DNA from: Nitrospira sp.
Lineage (GTDB): Bacteria; Nitrospirota; Nitrospiria; Nitrospirales; Nitrospiraceae
Direction: 5' to 3'
NCBI GenBank assembly: GCA_015903995.1
Contig: JABMDK010000011.1
Coordinates: 36,796-92,704 of the forward strand
DNA length: 55,909 bases
Shown: positions 1-9,001 of the stretch, in pieces
How the letters are laid out: the number at the start of each line of letters is the position of its first letter
Position numbering within the stretch: the stretch's first letter is position 1
Notes under the pieces: generated by a model
What the model saw: only the letters and a program-made list of their open reading frames with translations
What the model was told of the DNA's origin: nothing
Databases searched by the model: none
Translations under genes and position numbers: made by a program

Positions 1-53
1 CTCCTCACCTGTTATACTGACCCATCCCTTCTTTCAATTCGAGAGTCATCGCC

Positions 54-1511
54 ATGAGCTCTCCGACCTGGGACGAATTCGCCGAGCTTGCCCTGAAACG
101 CGTTGCGGCATCGGGCGCGGAGTACGGTGACATCCGCATTCAGGACAGCAGTACGGAGCACATCGAAGGCGAAGATCGTCGGATCTCCTCGATTCGAGAT
201 GCCAAGGACATCGGCTTCGGCGTGCGGGTGCTCTATCACGGAGCCTGGGGCTTTGCCGCGAGCTCGGTCCTATCTCTCGAAGAAGTCCCGCGGGTGGCTG
301 ACCTAGCCATTGAAATCGCGAAAGGGTCTGCGTCGGTGGCCCTCGAAAAAGTGCGATTGGTACCGGAACCAGTCCATCGTGACCGCGTCGTCACGCCCTA
401 TCGTATCGATCCCTTCACCATCCCGCTTGAGAAGAAAACCGACTTACTCCTGAATACGATGGAAACGCTCCATCGACAATCCGGCATCGCACGAAGTAGC
501 GCAAGTCTCTGGGCGCGGCGAGACAAGAAGCTTTTCGTATCGACGGAAGGGTCGTATCTGGAGTTTGATCTTCTCGCTGGACAAGGTGAATGTACTGCGA
601 CCGCGCTCTATGAAGGTCAATTTGCTTCGCGCAGCTTCAATACTGCTCATCTCCGGAAGGGCTATGAAGTGATCGAGGAAGCCGATCTCCTGCGAGAGGC
701 TTCGCGCGTTGCCTCTCAGGCGATCGAAAAGGTGAAGGCTCCGGTGGTTGATGCAGGCCAGTACGATCTGGTGCTCGATCCGGAGCATCTGTCCTTGACC
801 ATCCATGAATCCTGCGGCCATCCAAGCGAACTGGACCGTGCGCTCGGGTACGAAGCCAATTATGCGGGGACCAGCTTTCTGACGGCAGAGAAGCTCGGCA
901 CATTTCGTTATGCCTCTCCGCACGTGAGTTTGGTGGCCGATAACACCGAACCGGAAACCCTAGCCTCGACCGGTTACGATGATGACGGGGTTCAGTGTCA
1001 ACAATGGGACATCATCCGGAACGGGGTGTTCCTCGGGTATTGTACGAACCGTGAAGTCGCGTCAAAGATCGGCGAATCTCGATCGCGTGGCTCCAATCGG
1101 GCTGATGGGTGGAGCCACGTCCCGATGGTGCGTATCGCGAATATCGGACTTGAGCCGGGCCCAGCGACCGTGGATCAACTGATCGCCGACGTGGAACATG
1201 GCATCTACATCGAAGGTCATGGGTCGTATAGCATTGATCAGCGCCGCTATAATTTTCAGTTCGGCGGCGATGCGTTCTGGCTGATTCAAAACGGTAGACG
1301 GACCCATATGGTACGGGACGTGATCTACCATGGGATCACGCCTGAATTTTGGAATAGGTGCGACGGAGTGGCTGACCGAACTGCTCGCCGTCGGTACGGG
1401 TTCATTACCTGTGGAAAAGGGCAGCCGGGCCAGTCCGGTTGGATGACTCATGCTGCCTCGCCGGCGAGGTTTCGCCGGATCCATGTGATCCGGGGAGAAG
1501 GAATGTCATGA
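54..1511 (+). CDS. tldD: TldD family metalloprotease subunit
   Basis: TldD-type zinc protease subunit of 485 aa. With its partner TldE it degrades unfolded or modified peptides in the cytoplasm; in other bacteria the pair also matures microcins and trims CcdA. The zinc-binding HExxxH motif is visible as HESCGH at about residues 251-256, followed by the usual conserved P-S-E. Length matches the family. The ATG follows a weak GAGAG purine stretch. The stop overlaps the start of the next gene (ATGA), so the two are translationally coupled, as expected for an obligate heterodimer. Family assignment is firm; the substrate in this organism is unknown. Confidence 0.95.
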   Translation: MSSPTWDEFAELALKRVAASGAEYGDIRIQDSSTEHIEGEDRRISSIRDAKDIGFGVRVLYHGAWGFAASSVLSLEEVPRVADLAIEIAKGSASVALEKVRLVPEPVHRDRVVTPYRIDPFTIPLEKKTDLLLNTMETLHRQSGIARSSASLWARRDKKLFVSTEGSYLEFDLLAGQGECTATALYEGQFASRSFNTAHLRKGYEVIEEADLLREASRVASQAIEKVKAPVVDAGQYDLVLDPEHLSLTIHESCGHPSELDRALGYEANYAGTSFLTAEKLGTFRYASPHVSLVADNTEPETLASTGYDDDGVQCQQWDIIRNGVFLGYCTNREVASKIGESRSRGSNRADGWSHVPMVRIANIGLEPGPATVDQLIADVEHGIYIEGHGSYSIDQRRYNFQFGGDAFWLIQNGRRTHMVRDVIYHGITPEFWNRCDGVADRTARRRYGFITCGKGQPGQSGWMTHAASPARFRRIHVIRGEGMS

Positions 1512-2848
1512 CGGTGCCGGGCGGCACCTGGCCGAAGATAACCAGTCGTGACGAGTTTCGTTTTCTGAGCGATCTGGTTCTGACTTGTTCGTCTGCTGAT
1601 CATACGATCATCAGACTTCGCGATCACCATGCCGGCACGACGAGGTTTGCCAATAATCAAGTCATTCAAAATGTCGATGCGAGGCGCGGCTCACTGGCCG
1701 TGACGGTCGCCTTCGGAGGTCGGCAGGGAACTGCGAGTACGACGGATTTTACCGCCGGTGCAATTCAGGATGCGTTGGCGCGTGCCGAGCGGATCGCACG
1801 GATCTCACCGGTTGATCCCGAATATCTTCCGCCTCCTGATCCGTGCCTGTTTCCTGTTCCAGCGACGGCGAAACCGGAAACGCTGGCGGCAGGACCGGTC
1901 AAACGTCTGGAGTATGCGAATGAAGCGATCGGACACTGCCGGATGGAGAACCTCATGGCGGCTGGCGTTGTCGCCTCATCGAGGACGGCGGTCGGAATTG
2001 CCGCGAGCACTGGGTTATTCGGCTATGAAGTACGAGGAGACGCGAGGTTCAGTCTCACGGTCCAAGCCGGCGATGCGACAGGCTGGAGTGCGGCGGCACA
2101 TCGGTCGATCGATCATTTGAAAATTCAAGAGCGGACCTTGGCGGCTATTGCCAAAGCCAAGCGAGGTCGGGATGTGTGCGAGCTTCCGGCAGGGCCATAT
2201 CCCGTGATTCTTGAGCCGGCTGCCGTGGCCGGACTTTTGGCGTGGATGATCTGGTCTTTGGATGCCAAGTCTTACGAAAAGGGAACGAGCCCGTTCACCG
2301 GTAACCTGGGACGCGCCATCGTGGACGAACGACTGACGCTCCGGAATCATCCCGATCATGCCGACCTGCTCGGCGAGGGGTTTAGCCATGAGGGTTTGCC
2401 CAGTACGCCTTCAGTGTGGATCGACCACGGAATCCTCACACAACTGGTGTACGACCGATTTACCGCAAAGGCCAATAGAGTCGACTCTATTCCGACGCTG
2501 GACGCTCCCGTCTTGTCGAGTGACGGTCTTCCGGCACAGTCGATTCAGGAGCTCATCAAGAACACGGAACGCGCGATTCTGGTGACAAACTTTTGGTATA
2601 TCCGTCCGGTGAATCCTCGTGATCTCATGTTGACCGGGATGACACGAGATGGAACGTTTCTGGTCGAGAAGGGGGAGATTGTCTCAGCGGTCAGAAATTT
2701 CAGGTTTCATGACAGCCCGCTCCAGGCACTTCAACACATCACGGCAGGCACCATACCGATGGAGGCGGTGAACTCAGAAACCGGGAAGATGCTGGTTCCG
2801 GCCTTGGCCCTCCCGCATTTTCATTTCTCAAGCGTGACACGGTTCTAG
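1508..2848 (+). CDS. tldE: TldE/PmbA family protease subunit
   Basis: PmbA/TldE-type protein of 446 aa, the non-zinc partner of TldD. It shares the TldD fold but lacks HExxxH, consistent with a structural or substrate-positioning subunit. A longer in-frame reading from 1439 lies inside tldD; the start at 1508 is preferred because it forms the ATGA overlap with the tldD stop. The C-terminal third carries the conserved glycine-rich TldE segment (SIPTLDAPVLSSDG). Known for the family: TldD and TldE form a heterodimeric protease. Nothing is unusual here. Confidence 0.93.
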   Translation: MTVPGGTWPKITSRDEFRFLSDLVLTCSSADHTIIRLRDHHAGTTRFANNQVIQNVDARRGSLAVTVAFGGRQGTASTTDFTAGAIQDALARAERIARISPVDPEYLPPPDPCLFPVPATAKPETLAAGPVKRLEYANEAIGHCRMENLMAAGVVASSRTAVGIAASTGLFGYEVRGDARFSLTVQAGDATGWSAAAHRSIDHLKIQERTLAAIAKAKRGRDVCELPAGPYPVILEPAAVAGLLAWMIWSLDAKSYEKGTSPFTGNLGRAIVDERLTLRNHPDHADLLGEGFSHEGLPSTPSVWIDHGILTQLVYDRFTAKANRVDSIPTLDAPVLSSDGLPAQSIQELIKNTERAILVTNFWYIRPVNPRDLMLTGMTRDGTFLVEKGEIVSAVRNFRFHDSPLQALQHITAGTIPMEAVNSETGKMLVPALALPHFHFSSVTRF

Positions 2849-2973
2849 CTTTCTGGTAATGAATCCGAACATTTTTCTGCGTCCGCAGAATAAAAGGGTT
2901 GACTCTTCCCTGCGCGAGGAGTAGGTACATCAAAGGTATCCCGATAGGTCCGAATGAAGGGGGGATCTGCCAG

Positions 2974-3645
2974 ATGGCCCCGCGATTCAACAAAGAACCC
3001 ATTAACCTTATTCATCGCATTCCGTCTCAGAAGCAGATCGATGAAGCTCGTCCGGTAGCCAGGCCATACGGTCAGATCCTACTCAATGCCGGAGCCCTGT
3101 GCTGGCGCAAGGTCGTTGATCTCGTTGCCTACGTGACGCGCTATGAGGATGAGGCCCATCCACGCTTTCGTAAGCCGCTGGCGCTCCCCGACCGAACGAT
3201 GGAGCGCACCATGATCCAAGACGGTCCCGTCCGGTCAAATGGAGCGGGGGCGGGGGAGCCGATTCAGGAAGCAGAGACCCCGGTGGCCGCGAAGGTCACG
3301 ATCCTGCCACACCCGTCTCAGTCACCGTCTCTTGTTCAGTCGGAAGAAGTTACCGAACTCCGGGCCTGTATGATCAGGCAGCAGGATGAGATGGCCCGGC
3401 TGACGTCACACATTCAAGAGCTCACCTCCTTGGTCACCTCTCAGCAGCAGGTTCTTGTTCATCTTGGAAAAGAGCTCGAAGTCGGGACTTTTTCACCAGT
3501 GTCCACCGGCACGGCAGCCTCTTCTCTCAAGCGAAGCCGTATCGTGCGAAAGAAACCGGCGGTCAGCGAGACGATCAGTTCCTCTCAGGAGCATAAACAC
3601 CCGTTTTCTCCTCAGGAAAGTGAAGGGCAGTCGCTCCACTTGTAA
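2974..3645 (+). CDS. hypothetical coiled-coil protein
   Basis: Unrecognised 223-aa protein. The start at 2974 is chosen because AAGGGGGG lies 9 nt upstream; an in-frame reading from 2899 has no such site. Residues about 1-60 are basic and contain a compact segment rich in aromatic and aliphatic residues (QILLNAGALCWRKVVDL). A Pro/Ala-rich linker follows, then a heptad-like stretch at about residues 127-165 with repeated Leu, Gln and Glu that should form a coiled coil, then a basic Ser/Lys tail. No signal peptide or membrane segment is seen, so it is probably cytoplasmic. It stands alone between tldE and an exported TPR protein. No function is proposed. Confidence 0.7.
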   Translation: MAPRFNKEPINLIHRIPSQKQIDEARPVARPYGQILLNAGALCWRKVVDLVAYVTRYEDEAHPRFRKPLALPDRTMERTMIQDGPVRSNGAGAGEPIQEAETPVAAKVTILPHPSQSPSLVQSEEVTELRACMIRQQDEMARLTSHIQELTSLVTSQQQVLVHLGKELEVGTFSPVSTGTAASSLKRSRIVRKKPAVSETISSSQEHKHPFSPQESEGQSLHL

Positions 3646-3795
3646 GCTCGGCATGGTTGGCCGTTGACACCGCATACGTCTCGATCTCTTCGCGGCTAAC
3701 AAAGGGCAAATCCTCCTGATCCAGGCAACGATCCCGTCTACACTCACACCTGCTCCTCTAGCCAGGTGCTGGTCACGTCTGCTAAAAAGCCGGTC

Positions 3796-5433
3796 ATGAG
3801 TATCCTTCGTGTCCTCTTGTGGACTGTGCTGTGGCTTGGCTTGCTGACGATTGATCTGAGTGCGGCCCCTGAACGTCCTACCGCTCGGGTGCCCCTCTTT
3901 GGGAATCTCGGCTCCCTCCATCACCCCATCACCACGAGTTCACGAGAGGCGCAACAGTATTTTGATCAAGGGTTGCGGTTCGTATACGCCTTCAACCATG
4001 AAGAGGCAATCCTGGCCTTCGAAGAAGCCGCGCGGCTCGACCCCTCTGCCGCCATGGCCTATTGGGGTGTGGCGCTCGCATCGGGTCCGAACATCAACGA
4101 GGCCATGGATAAGGCAGCTGAACGACGGGCGTGGGATGCCGTACAAAAGGCTCGCGCGCATCGTACCCGTGCGAGCGCAGCGGAACAGGCCTATATTGAC
4201 GCGATCGGCAAGCGATACGATCTCAACGCCCATGCACGGCCGGCTCTGGATAAAGCCTATGCGGATGCGATGCGCTCAGTCTGGAGGCAGTTTCCGAACG
4301 ATCCGGATGCCGGCGTGTTGTTCGCCGAAGCCTTGATGGACCTGCGGCCGTGGGATTTATGGAAGGCGGACGGGCGGCCTCAACCAGGCACCCAAGAAAT
4401 TGTGTCGACGCTGGAATCAATTCTGGCACGGTTCCCGGATCATCCAGGAGCGTGCCACTACTACATCCACACGGTCGAAGCCTCTCCGAACCAGGACCGA
4501 GCCGTGGCCTGTGCGGAGCGATTGCCCGCGCTGATGCCGGGTGCCGGGCACCTGGTCCATATGCCGGCCCACATCTATATGCGACTCGGTCGCTACCACG
4601 AGGCGGCTGAACGGAATGCACATGCGGCGGAGGTTGATCGCCTGTATCTGGCCGGGCGAAAGTTAAACGGCGATTATGCAGACGGCTACTACACACACAA
4701 TCTGCATTTTCTCTGGGCTTCCTTGGTGATGGAGGGACGAAGAATTGAGGCGTTGAAGGTGGCCCGCCAGTTGACGGGGACGATCACCCAAGAGGAAGCA
4801 CGGAAGGATGTCTGGAAGGAATTGTATCTTCCGGCTCCCGTGTGGTCGATGATCAGGTTTGGACTATGGGACGACCTGCTGCGCGAACCGCCTCCTCCCA
4901 AGCCGCTGCGCCTGCAACAAGGGATGTGGCGACTGGGAAGGGGGATGGCGCTCGTAGCATCCGGTCGGGTGCCGGGGGCTGAGGGCGAGCACGTCGTGCT
5001 GGCCGGTCTGGCCAAACGCCTTGGGCGTGATCGGACGAAGGAAGAGAAAATAGAACGGACTCTCCTTAAGATCGCAGAGCGGCTGCTGGCCGGTGAACTC
5101 GCGATGCACCGCCGTCAATACGAGGAGGCCATCAAATCCCTCACAGATGCCGTCAAGCTGGAGGAGGAGCTGCCCTACACTGAGCCGCCGTTCTGGCCGA
5201 TTCCCGTTCGCCACTATCTCGGCGCAGTCTTGTTGAAGGCCGGTCAGCCGGAGAAGGCGGAAGCCGTCTACCGGGCGGATTTGGCCAAGAATCCACGGAA
5301 CGGCTGGGCCCAATTTGGACTCATGCAGAGCCTTCGTGCACAGCGGAAAGGCCGCGAAGCGGACGCCGCAGAAGAGCAATGGAAACAGGCCTGGGAGCAT
5401 GCGGATGTGACCCTCACGGCGTCTCGGTTTTGA
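3796..5433 (+). CDS. exported tetratricopeptide-repeat protein
   Basis: TPR protein of about 545 aa with an N-terminal signal peptide (hydrophobic core LLWTVLWLGLL, cleavage near LSAA). The first repeat region, around YFDQGLRFVYAFNHEEAILAF, is typical of a family of secreted TPR proteins found in many environmental bacteria. Further TPR-like helices occur near residues 260-300 and 440-520 (the latter around YLGAVLLKAGQPEKAEAVYR). TPRs mediate protein-protein contacts; the partner is unknown. The start is uncertain: a GTG at 3766 is in frame, but ATG 3796 gives a cleaner signal peptide. Neither has a strong Shine-Dalgarno site. Confidence 0.8.
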   Translation: MSILRVLLWTVLWLGLLTIDLSAAPERPTARVPLFGNLGSLHHPITTSSREAQQYFDQGLRFVYAFNHEEAILAFEEAARLDPSAAMAYWGVALASGPNINEAMDKAAERRAWDAVQKARAHRTRASAAEQAYIDAIGKRYDLNAHARPALDKAYADAMRSVWRQFPNDPDAGVLFAEALMDLRPWDLWKADGRPQPGTQEIVSTLESILARFPDHPGACHYYIHTVEASPNQDRAVACAERLPALMPGAGHLVHMPAHIYMRLGRYHEAAERNAHAAEVDRLYLAGRKLNGDYADGYYTHNLHFLWASLVMEGRRIEALKVARQLTGTITQEEARKDVWKELYLPAPVWSMIRFGLWDDLLREPPPPKPLRLQQGMWRLGRGMALVASGRVPGAEGEHVVLAGLAKRLGRDRTKEEKIERTLLKIAERLLAGELAMHRRQYEEAIKSLTDAVKLEEELPYTEPPFWPIPVRHYLGAVLLKAGQPEKAEAVYRADLAKNPRNGWAQFGLMQSLRAQRKGREADAAEEQWKQAWEHADVTLTASRF

Positions 5434-5462
5434 GGGAGAGGAAACGGACCAGAGGAGGATTG

Positions 5463-6005
5463 ATGCGATTTGTGGTGGGAGTGATGGGGCCGGCCAAAGC
5501 GACGAAGAAGGACCTCGACAATGCCCGGGTTCTTGGAGAATTTATTGCCCGGCGTGGGTGGGTCGTGTTGACCGGGGGGCGCAACGTGGGCGTCATGGAC
5601 GCGGCGTGCGAAGGGGCGAAGCGGGTGGGCGGAAGTTTGACCATCGGGGTCTTGCCGACGGCCAAGGACAAGGTCTCTCGCCATGTGGATGTGCCGATCA
5701 TCACGGAAATGGGCAGTGGACGGAACAACATCAATGTCCTGACCAGCCATGTCGTGGTGGCCTGCGGATTGAGCGGCTCCGGCACCGTGTCGGAAGTGGC
5801 GTTGGCCGTGAAGGCGGGGAAGCCGGTCATTCTCGTTGAAGCCTCCCCTGCCGATGTGACGTTCTTCCGAAAACTCGACAAACAATTGGTCCAAGCCGCT
5901 GCCTCCCCGGAGGAGGCCATCGAGCTGATTATGAGGCTCATGGACAAGCGCCAACGGCGAGTGCGCCGCACAGAGCAAGATGTAGATAGGTACATGCCAG
6001 TCTGA
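5463..6005 (+). CDS. LOG-family (TIGR00725-like) Rossmann protein
   Basis: A 180-aa protein of the lysine-decarboxylase-like LOG superfamily, with a Rossmann-type nucleotide-binding fold. The N-terminal GVMGPAKA and the TGGRNVGVMDAACEGA segment match the family's nucleotide-binding region. The diagnostic PGGxGTxxE motif appears as a variant, SGSGTVSE. Members such as LOG release cytokinin base from its ribotide, but this branch is biochemically unassigned. The start at 5463 follows AGAGGAGG at good spacing; a reading from 5379 lies within the TPR gene. It begins 29 nt after that gene and is probably co-transcribed with it. Confidence 0.8.
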   Translation: MRFVVGVMGPAKATKKDLDNARVLGEFIARRGWVVLTGGRNVGVMDAACEGAKRVGGSLTIGVLPTAKDKVSRHVDVPIITEMGSGRNNINVLTSHVVVACGLSGSGTVSEVALAVKAGKPVILVEASPADVTFFRKLDKQLVQAAASPEEAIELIMRLMDKRQRRVRRTEQDVDRYMPV

Positions 6006-6139
6006 AGAGCAAAGGACTCACATAACTGCTCTGCCTGCCCTCCCCCACGAGTTTTACCCACGTCCACGTCTCTGCACGCGTCGTAGTAAGATGTAAGAAT
6101 CGGGTCACCGCGACGACCATGGAGAAGGAGGAGACGATC

Positions 6140-6743
6140 ATGACAATCCTGCGGCGTCTGACATCTATCGCCATTAGTCTCGTGATCTGTGCGACCCTCA
6201 CAGGCTGGCCCTCACACGGAGACCGCCAAGGCGTATTTTGCCGGCGGCTGTTTCTGGTGCATGGAAGAGGCCTTCGAAAAGGTGGACGGCGTCCTCGCCG
6301 CGGTCTCGGGCTACATGGGTGGCACTGTGGCCAACCCCACCTACGAAGAGGTCTCGGCGGGGCGCACAGGTCACGCAGAATCAGTTGAAGTCACCTATGA
6401 TCCCACGAAGGTCACGTACCAGAAATTATTGGAAGCCTTTTGGCGCAACGTCGATCCCGTCACGCCCAACGCGCAATTCTGTGACCATGGGACTCAGTAC
6501 CGTGCGGCGATCTTCTATTCAACAGATGAAGAAAAACGGCTCGCGGAAGACTCAAAACGCGCGATCGAGGAGGCAAAGCGTTTCCCCAAGCCCATCGTGA
6601 CCCAGCTGGTTCAGGCCTCAATCTTCTACCAGGCGGAAGAGTACCATCAGGATTACTACAAGAAAAACCCGCTCCGGTATAAATATTACAAGTACGGCTG
6701 CGGCCGAGCCCAGCGGTTGGAAGCCTTGTGGGGGAAGTTGTAG
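6140..6743 (+). pseudogene. msrA: peptide methionine sulfoxide reductase MsrA, signal peptide out of frame
   Basis: MsrA reduces methionine-S-sulfoxide in oxidised proteins using the Cys of GCFWC. The MsrA domain is complete from about 6222 to 6743, with AYFAGGCFWCMEEAF, the GYMGG region and YHQDYY near the end. The only strong ribosome site (AAGGAGGAG at 6125-6133) serves ATG 6140, which opens a good signal peptide (RLTSIAISLVICATLTGW) in a different frame. The two halves would join by a one-base change somewhere around 6212-6235. Either the exported enzyme is frameshifted, or the sequence has an error, or a cytoplasmic form starts at GTG 6189, which has no Shine-Dalgarno site. The enzyme identity is certain; the intactness is not. 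Confidence 0.8.
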
Positions 6744-6775
6744 AAACAAGATGCGTGTATGCTGAGTATCTGCTG

Positions 6776-7141
6776 TTACAGCCTGGTTTTCATAATTAGG
6801 TTGCGCAACCGTTCTCGCTGGGCCAGGCGAATGCTGGTGAACTCCAAGCCAAACTGCTGGCCGTCGATCCACCGGACGATCGCCTGATCGATCCGCAGGG
6901 GCCATTTAAAGTCAGACAAGAATACCGACAGCTTTAAGACCATCCCGATCTTCAGCTCAATCGATGTCTCGGCTCGACAGCCGTTCGTCGACACATCCAG
7001 CACAGTCGCCTCCCCTTCGAAATCCTCATCGCCAAAGAAGAACATCCGACAGCCAAGCGCGAGCCTCCGGCCGCGTCGATCCAGCAGCTGTGCGTCGTTG
7101 TGCGGATCGGGAGTGTCTGCATTCCACGACGGTGATGCCAT
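6776..7141 (-). CDS. PilZ domain protein
   Basis: A 121-aa single-domain PilZ protein, a likely cyclic-di-GMP receptor. The two binding elements are visible: an Arg-rich patch (RRGRR) near residue 20 and DVSTNG about 25 residues later, matching the D/NxSxxG signature. The start at 7141 is chosen because GGAAGGA lies upstream on the minus strand; an in-frame extension to 7249 has no ribosome site. The gene is monocistronic, converging with msrA and divergent from the aminotransferase remnant. The controlled process cannot be read from the context. Confidence 0.8.
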   Translation of the reverse strand: MASPSWNADTPDPHNDAQLLDRRGRRLALGCRMFFFGDEDFEGEATVLDVSTNGCRAETSIELKIGMVLKLSVFLSDFKWPLRIDQAIVRWIDGQQFGLEFTSIRLAQRERLRNLIMKTRL

Positions 7142-7363
7142 CACATGTGTCCTTCCAGAGCAGGGCCCCCATGGTCCATGGGCCACAAGACACCAGGTAG
7201 GGTTTCCGGGAGCTCGTCCGTAGTGTATGCCATCGAATAATTCCGGCAAGTAGAAAGTCTATTTGTGATCTGAGCCGGTCGTAGACCGAGTTGCGCGGTG
7301 AACCCATCTTGACGCTGAGCCGGTCCTCTGCGACAAAGAAGCCTGGCGAAGGAGGGACGCAGC

Positions 7364-8488
7364 GTGAGACGAACCATCAGTCGACGGATGACCGCACTGG
7401 CTCAGTCAGAAATCAGGGCCATGACCCAGGCTTGTATCAGCATGAAGGGCCTCAATATGGCGCAGGGGGTCTGTGATACGCCCGTTCCGCCCGTCGTGCT
7501 GGAAGGAGCCGAGAAGGCGATCAGAGAAGGGTACAACGTCTACACCCGTTTCGATGGGTTACCAGAGTTACGGCAAGCTATTGCTAATAAGCTCGCGCAT
7601 TTCACGCCGACCCTGAAACGGAAGTGACGGTCAGTGCTGGAGCGACGGGTGCCTTTCACTGTGCCTGTGCCGCATTATTCAATCCGGGCGATGAAGTCAT
7701 GCTGTTTGAGCCTTATTATCAATACCATATCAGCGCGCTCGCCGCTGTTGAGGCGATTCCGGTGGTTGTTCATATGCAGCCCCCGTCCTGGACCTATTCT
7801 CTGGCTGAGCTTGAACAAGTCGTGACCAAGAAGACCAAGGCGATCATCGTCAATTCGCCGGGTAATCCCACCGGTAAGGTATTTAGCCGACTAGAGTTAG
7901 AGACGCTCGCCGAATTCGCGTGCCGGCATGATCTGTTCGTTTTTACGGATGAGATTTACGAATACTTTCTCTATGACGGACGAACCCATGTGAGCATGGC
8001 GACGTTGCCGGACATGGCTGAGCGCACGATCACCATCGGTGGCTATTCCAAGACGTTTAGTGTGACGGGCTGGCGGATCGGGTACAGTGTGGCAGCCAAG
8101 CCCTGGGCAAGCGCCATTGGCGCGATGAACGATCTCCTCTATGTTTGTGCTCCGGCGCCGCTTCAAATAGGGGTGGCTCGTGGCATTCGAAACTTGCCGG
8201 ACGATTTCTATCGGAGCCTGGCTCGAGACTACCAGCACAAGCGCGACAGATTTTGCAGCGCTCTGGCGAAGGCGGGACTCACTCCCTCGATCCCAGAGGG
8301 GGCCTATTACGTGTTGGCGGATGTGTCCCGGCTTCCAGGTGACAGCGGAAAAGCTCGTGCCATGTATCTGTTAAAAACAACCGGTGTGGCTGGTGTACCG
8401 GGAGAGGCCTTTATCCCTGGTGTGGCAGGAGCCAACTTCTCTGGAGCTCGATGAAGCCTGTCGGCGGCTGACCCAAGCCGGTTTGTAG
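7364..8488 (+). pseudogene. class I/II PLP aminotransferase, frameshifted twice
   Basis: Remnant of a fold-type I aminotransferase (aspartate/aromatic aminotransferase family). GTG 7364 follows GAAGGAGGG and opens a normal N-terminus that stops at 7627 after AHFTPTLKRK. The reading then continues in another frame (DPETEVTVSAGATGAFH) with the family's NSPGNPTG, the FTDEIY segment and the PLP-lysine motif GGYSKTFSVTGWR, and ends early at 8454. The expected C-terminal helix (ELDEACRRLTQAGL) is found in yet another frame, ending at TAG 8488. Both junctions appear to lack a few residues, so small deletions are likelier than single-base errors. An active enzyme is not expected. Confidence 0.85.
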
Positions 8489-8539
8489 GGGCTCACGCAA
8501 GTAAACGGCAGTTTCTTGCCTGACGCGCAAGCCCGTGCT

Positions 8540-9001
8540 ATGAACTCGACCATGAGTCTTCGCCTTGCTTCTGTGGTCGCCACGGTTGGCGCGCTGCTGT
8601 TGACGGGATGCGGTTCTCGGGCGACGGGGCCTTCCGCTATCTCTGCCGACTATTCGGCTGGTGATCGTTCTATCTTGGCAGGGGAGTGGGTCTACGAAGA
8701 CGGCGGAGCGGTCGTCCTTCGGCTTGATGATCAGGGCAACGGTACCTACACATTTAAGGATGGGCGATTCGAAACGATGCAGCTCAACGGCCGCACGTGG
8801 ATCGGCAAGTGGTCCCAAAAGGAAAACGATCGGGAAGGCGGATTCCGTGTGACCCTCTCGGCGGACTCTGTAGAAGGCGAGGGGACCTGGTGGTATGAGC
8901 GAATCGGTGCCGATAGATCACCCTCGGAGAAAGGCGGCACGTTCCACCTAACCAGGAAAACCTCCGTGACACGTCTCGGCGACACTCCTCCTGCACCCTG
9001 A
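8540..9001 (+). CDS. small putative lipoprotein
   Basis: A protein of about 153 aa with a lipoprotein signal peptide: hydrophobic stretch SVVATVGALLLTGC, with lipobox LTGC and the lipidated Cys at about residue 24. The mature part resembles a small beta-barrel of the lipocalin-like type seen in many hypothetical lipoproteins (short strands, WVYEDGG, GTYTFKDG, GRTWIGKW), but I do not recognise a named family. The start may be ATG 8540 or ATG 8552; neither has a strong ribosome site. The last 66 bp lie inside a tandem duplication, and a copy of this 3' end, including the stop codon, recurs at 9572-9637. Confidence 0.65.
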   Translation: MNSTMSLRLASVVATVGALLLTGCGSRATGPSAISADYSAGDRSILAGEWVYEDGGAVVLRLDDQGNGTYTFKDGRFETMQLNGRTWIGKWSQKENDREGGFRVTLSADSVEGEGTWWYERIGADRSPSEKGGTFHLTRKTSVTRLGDTPPAP

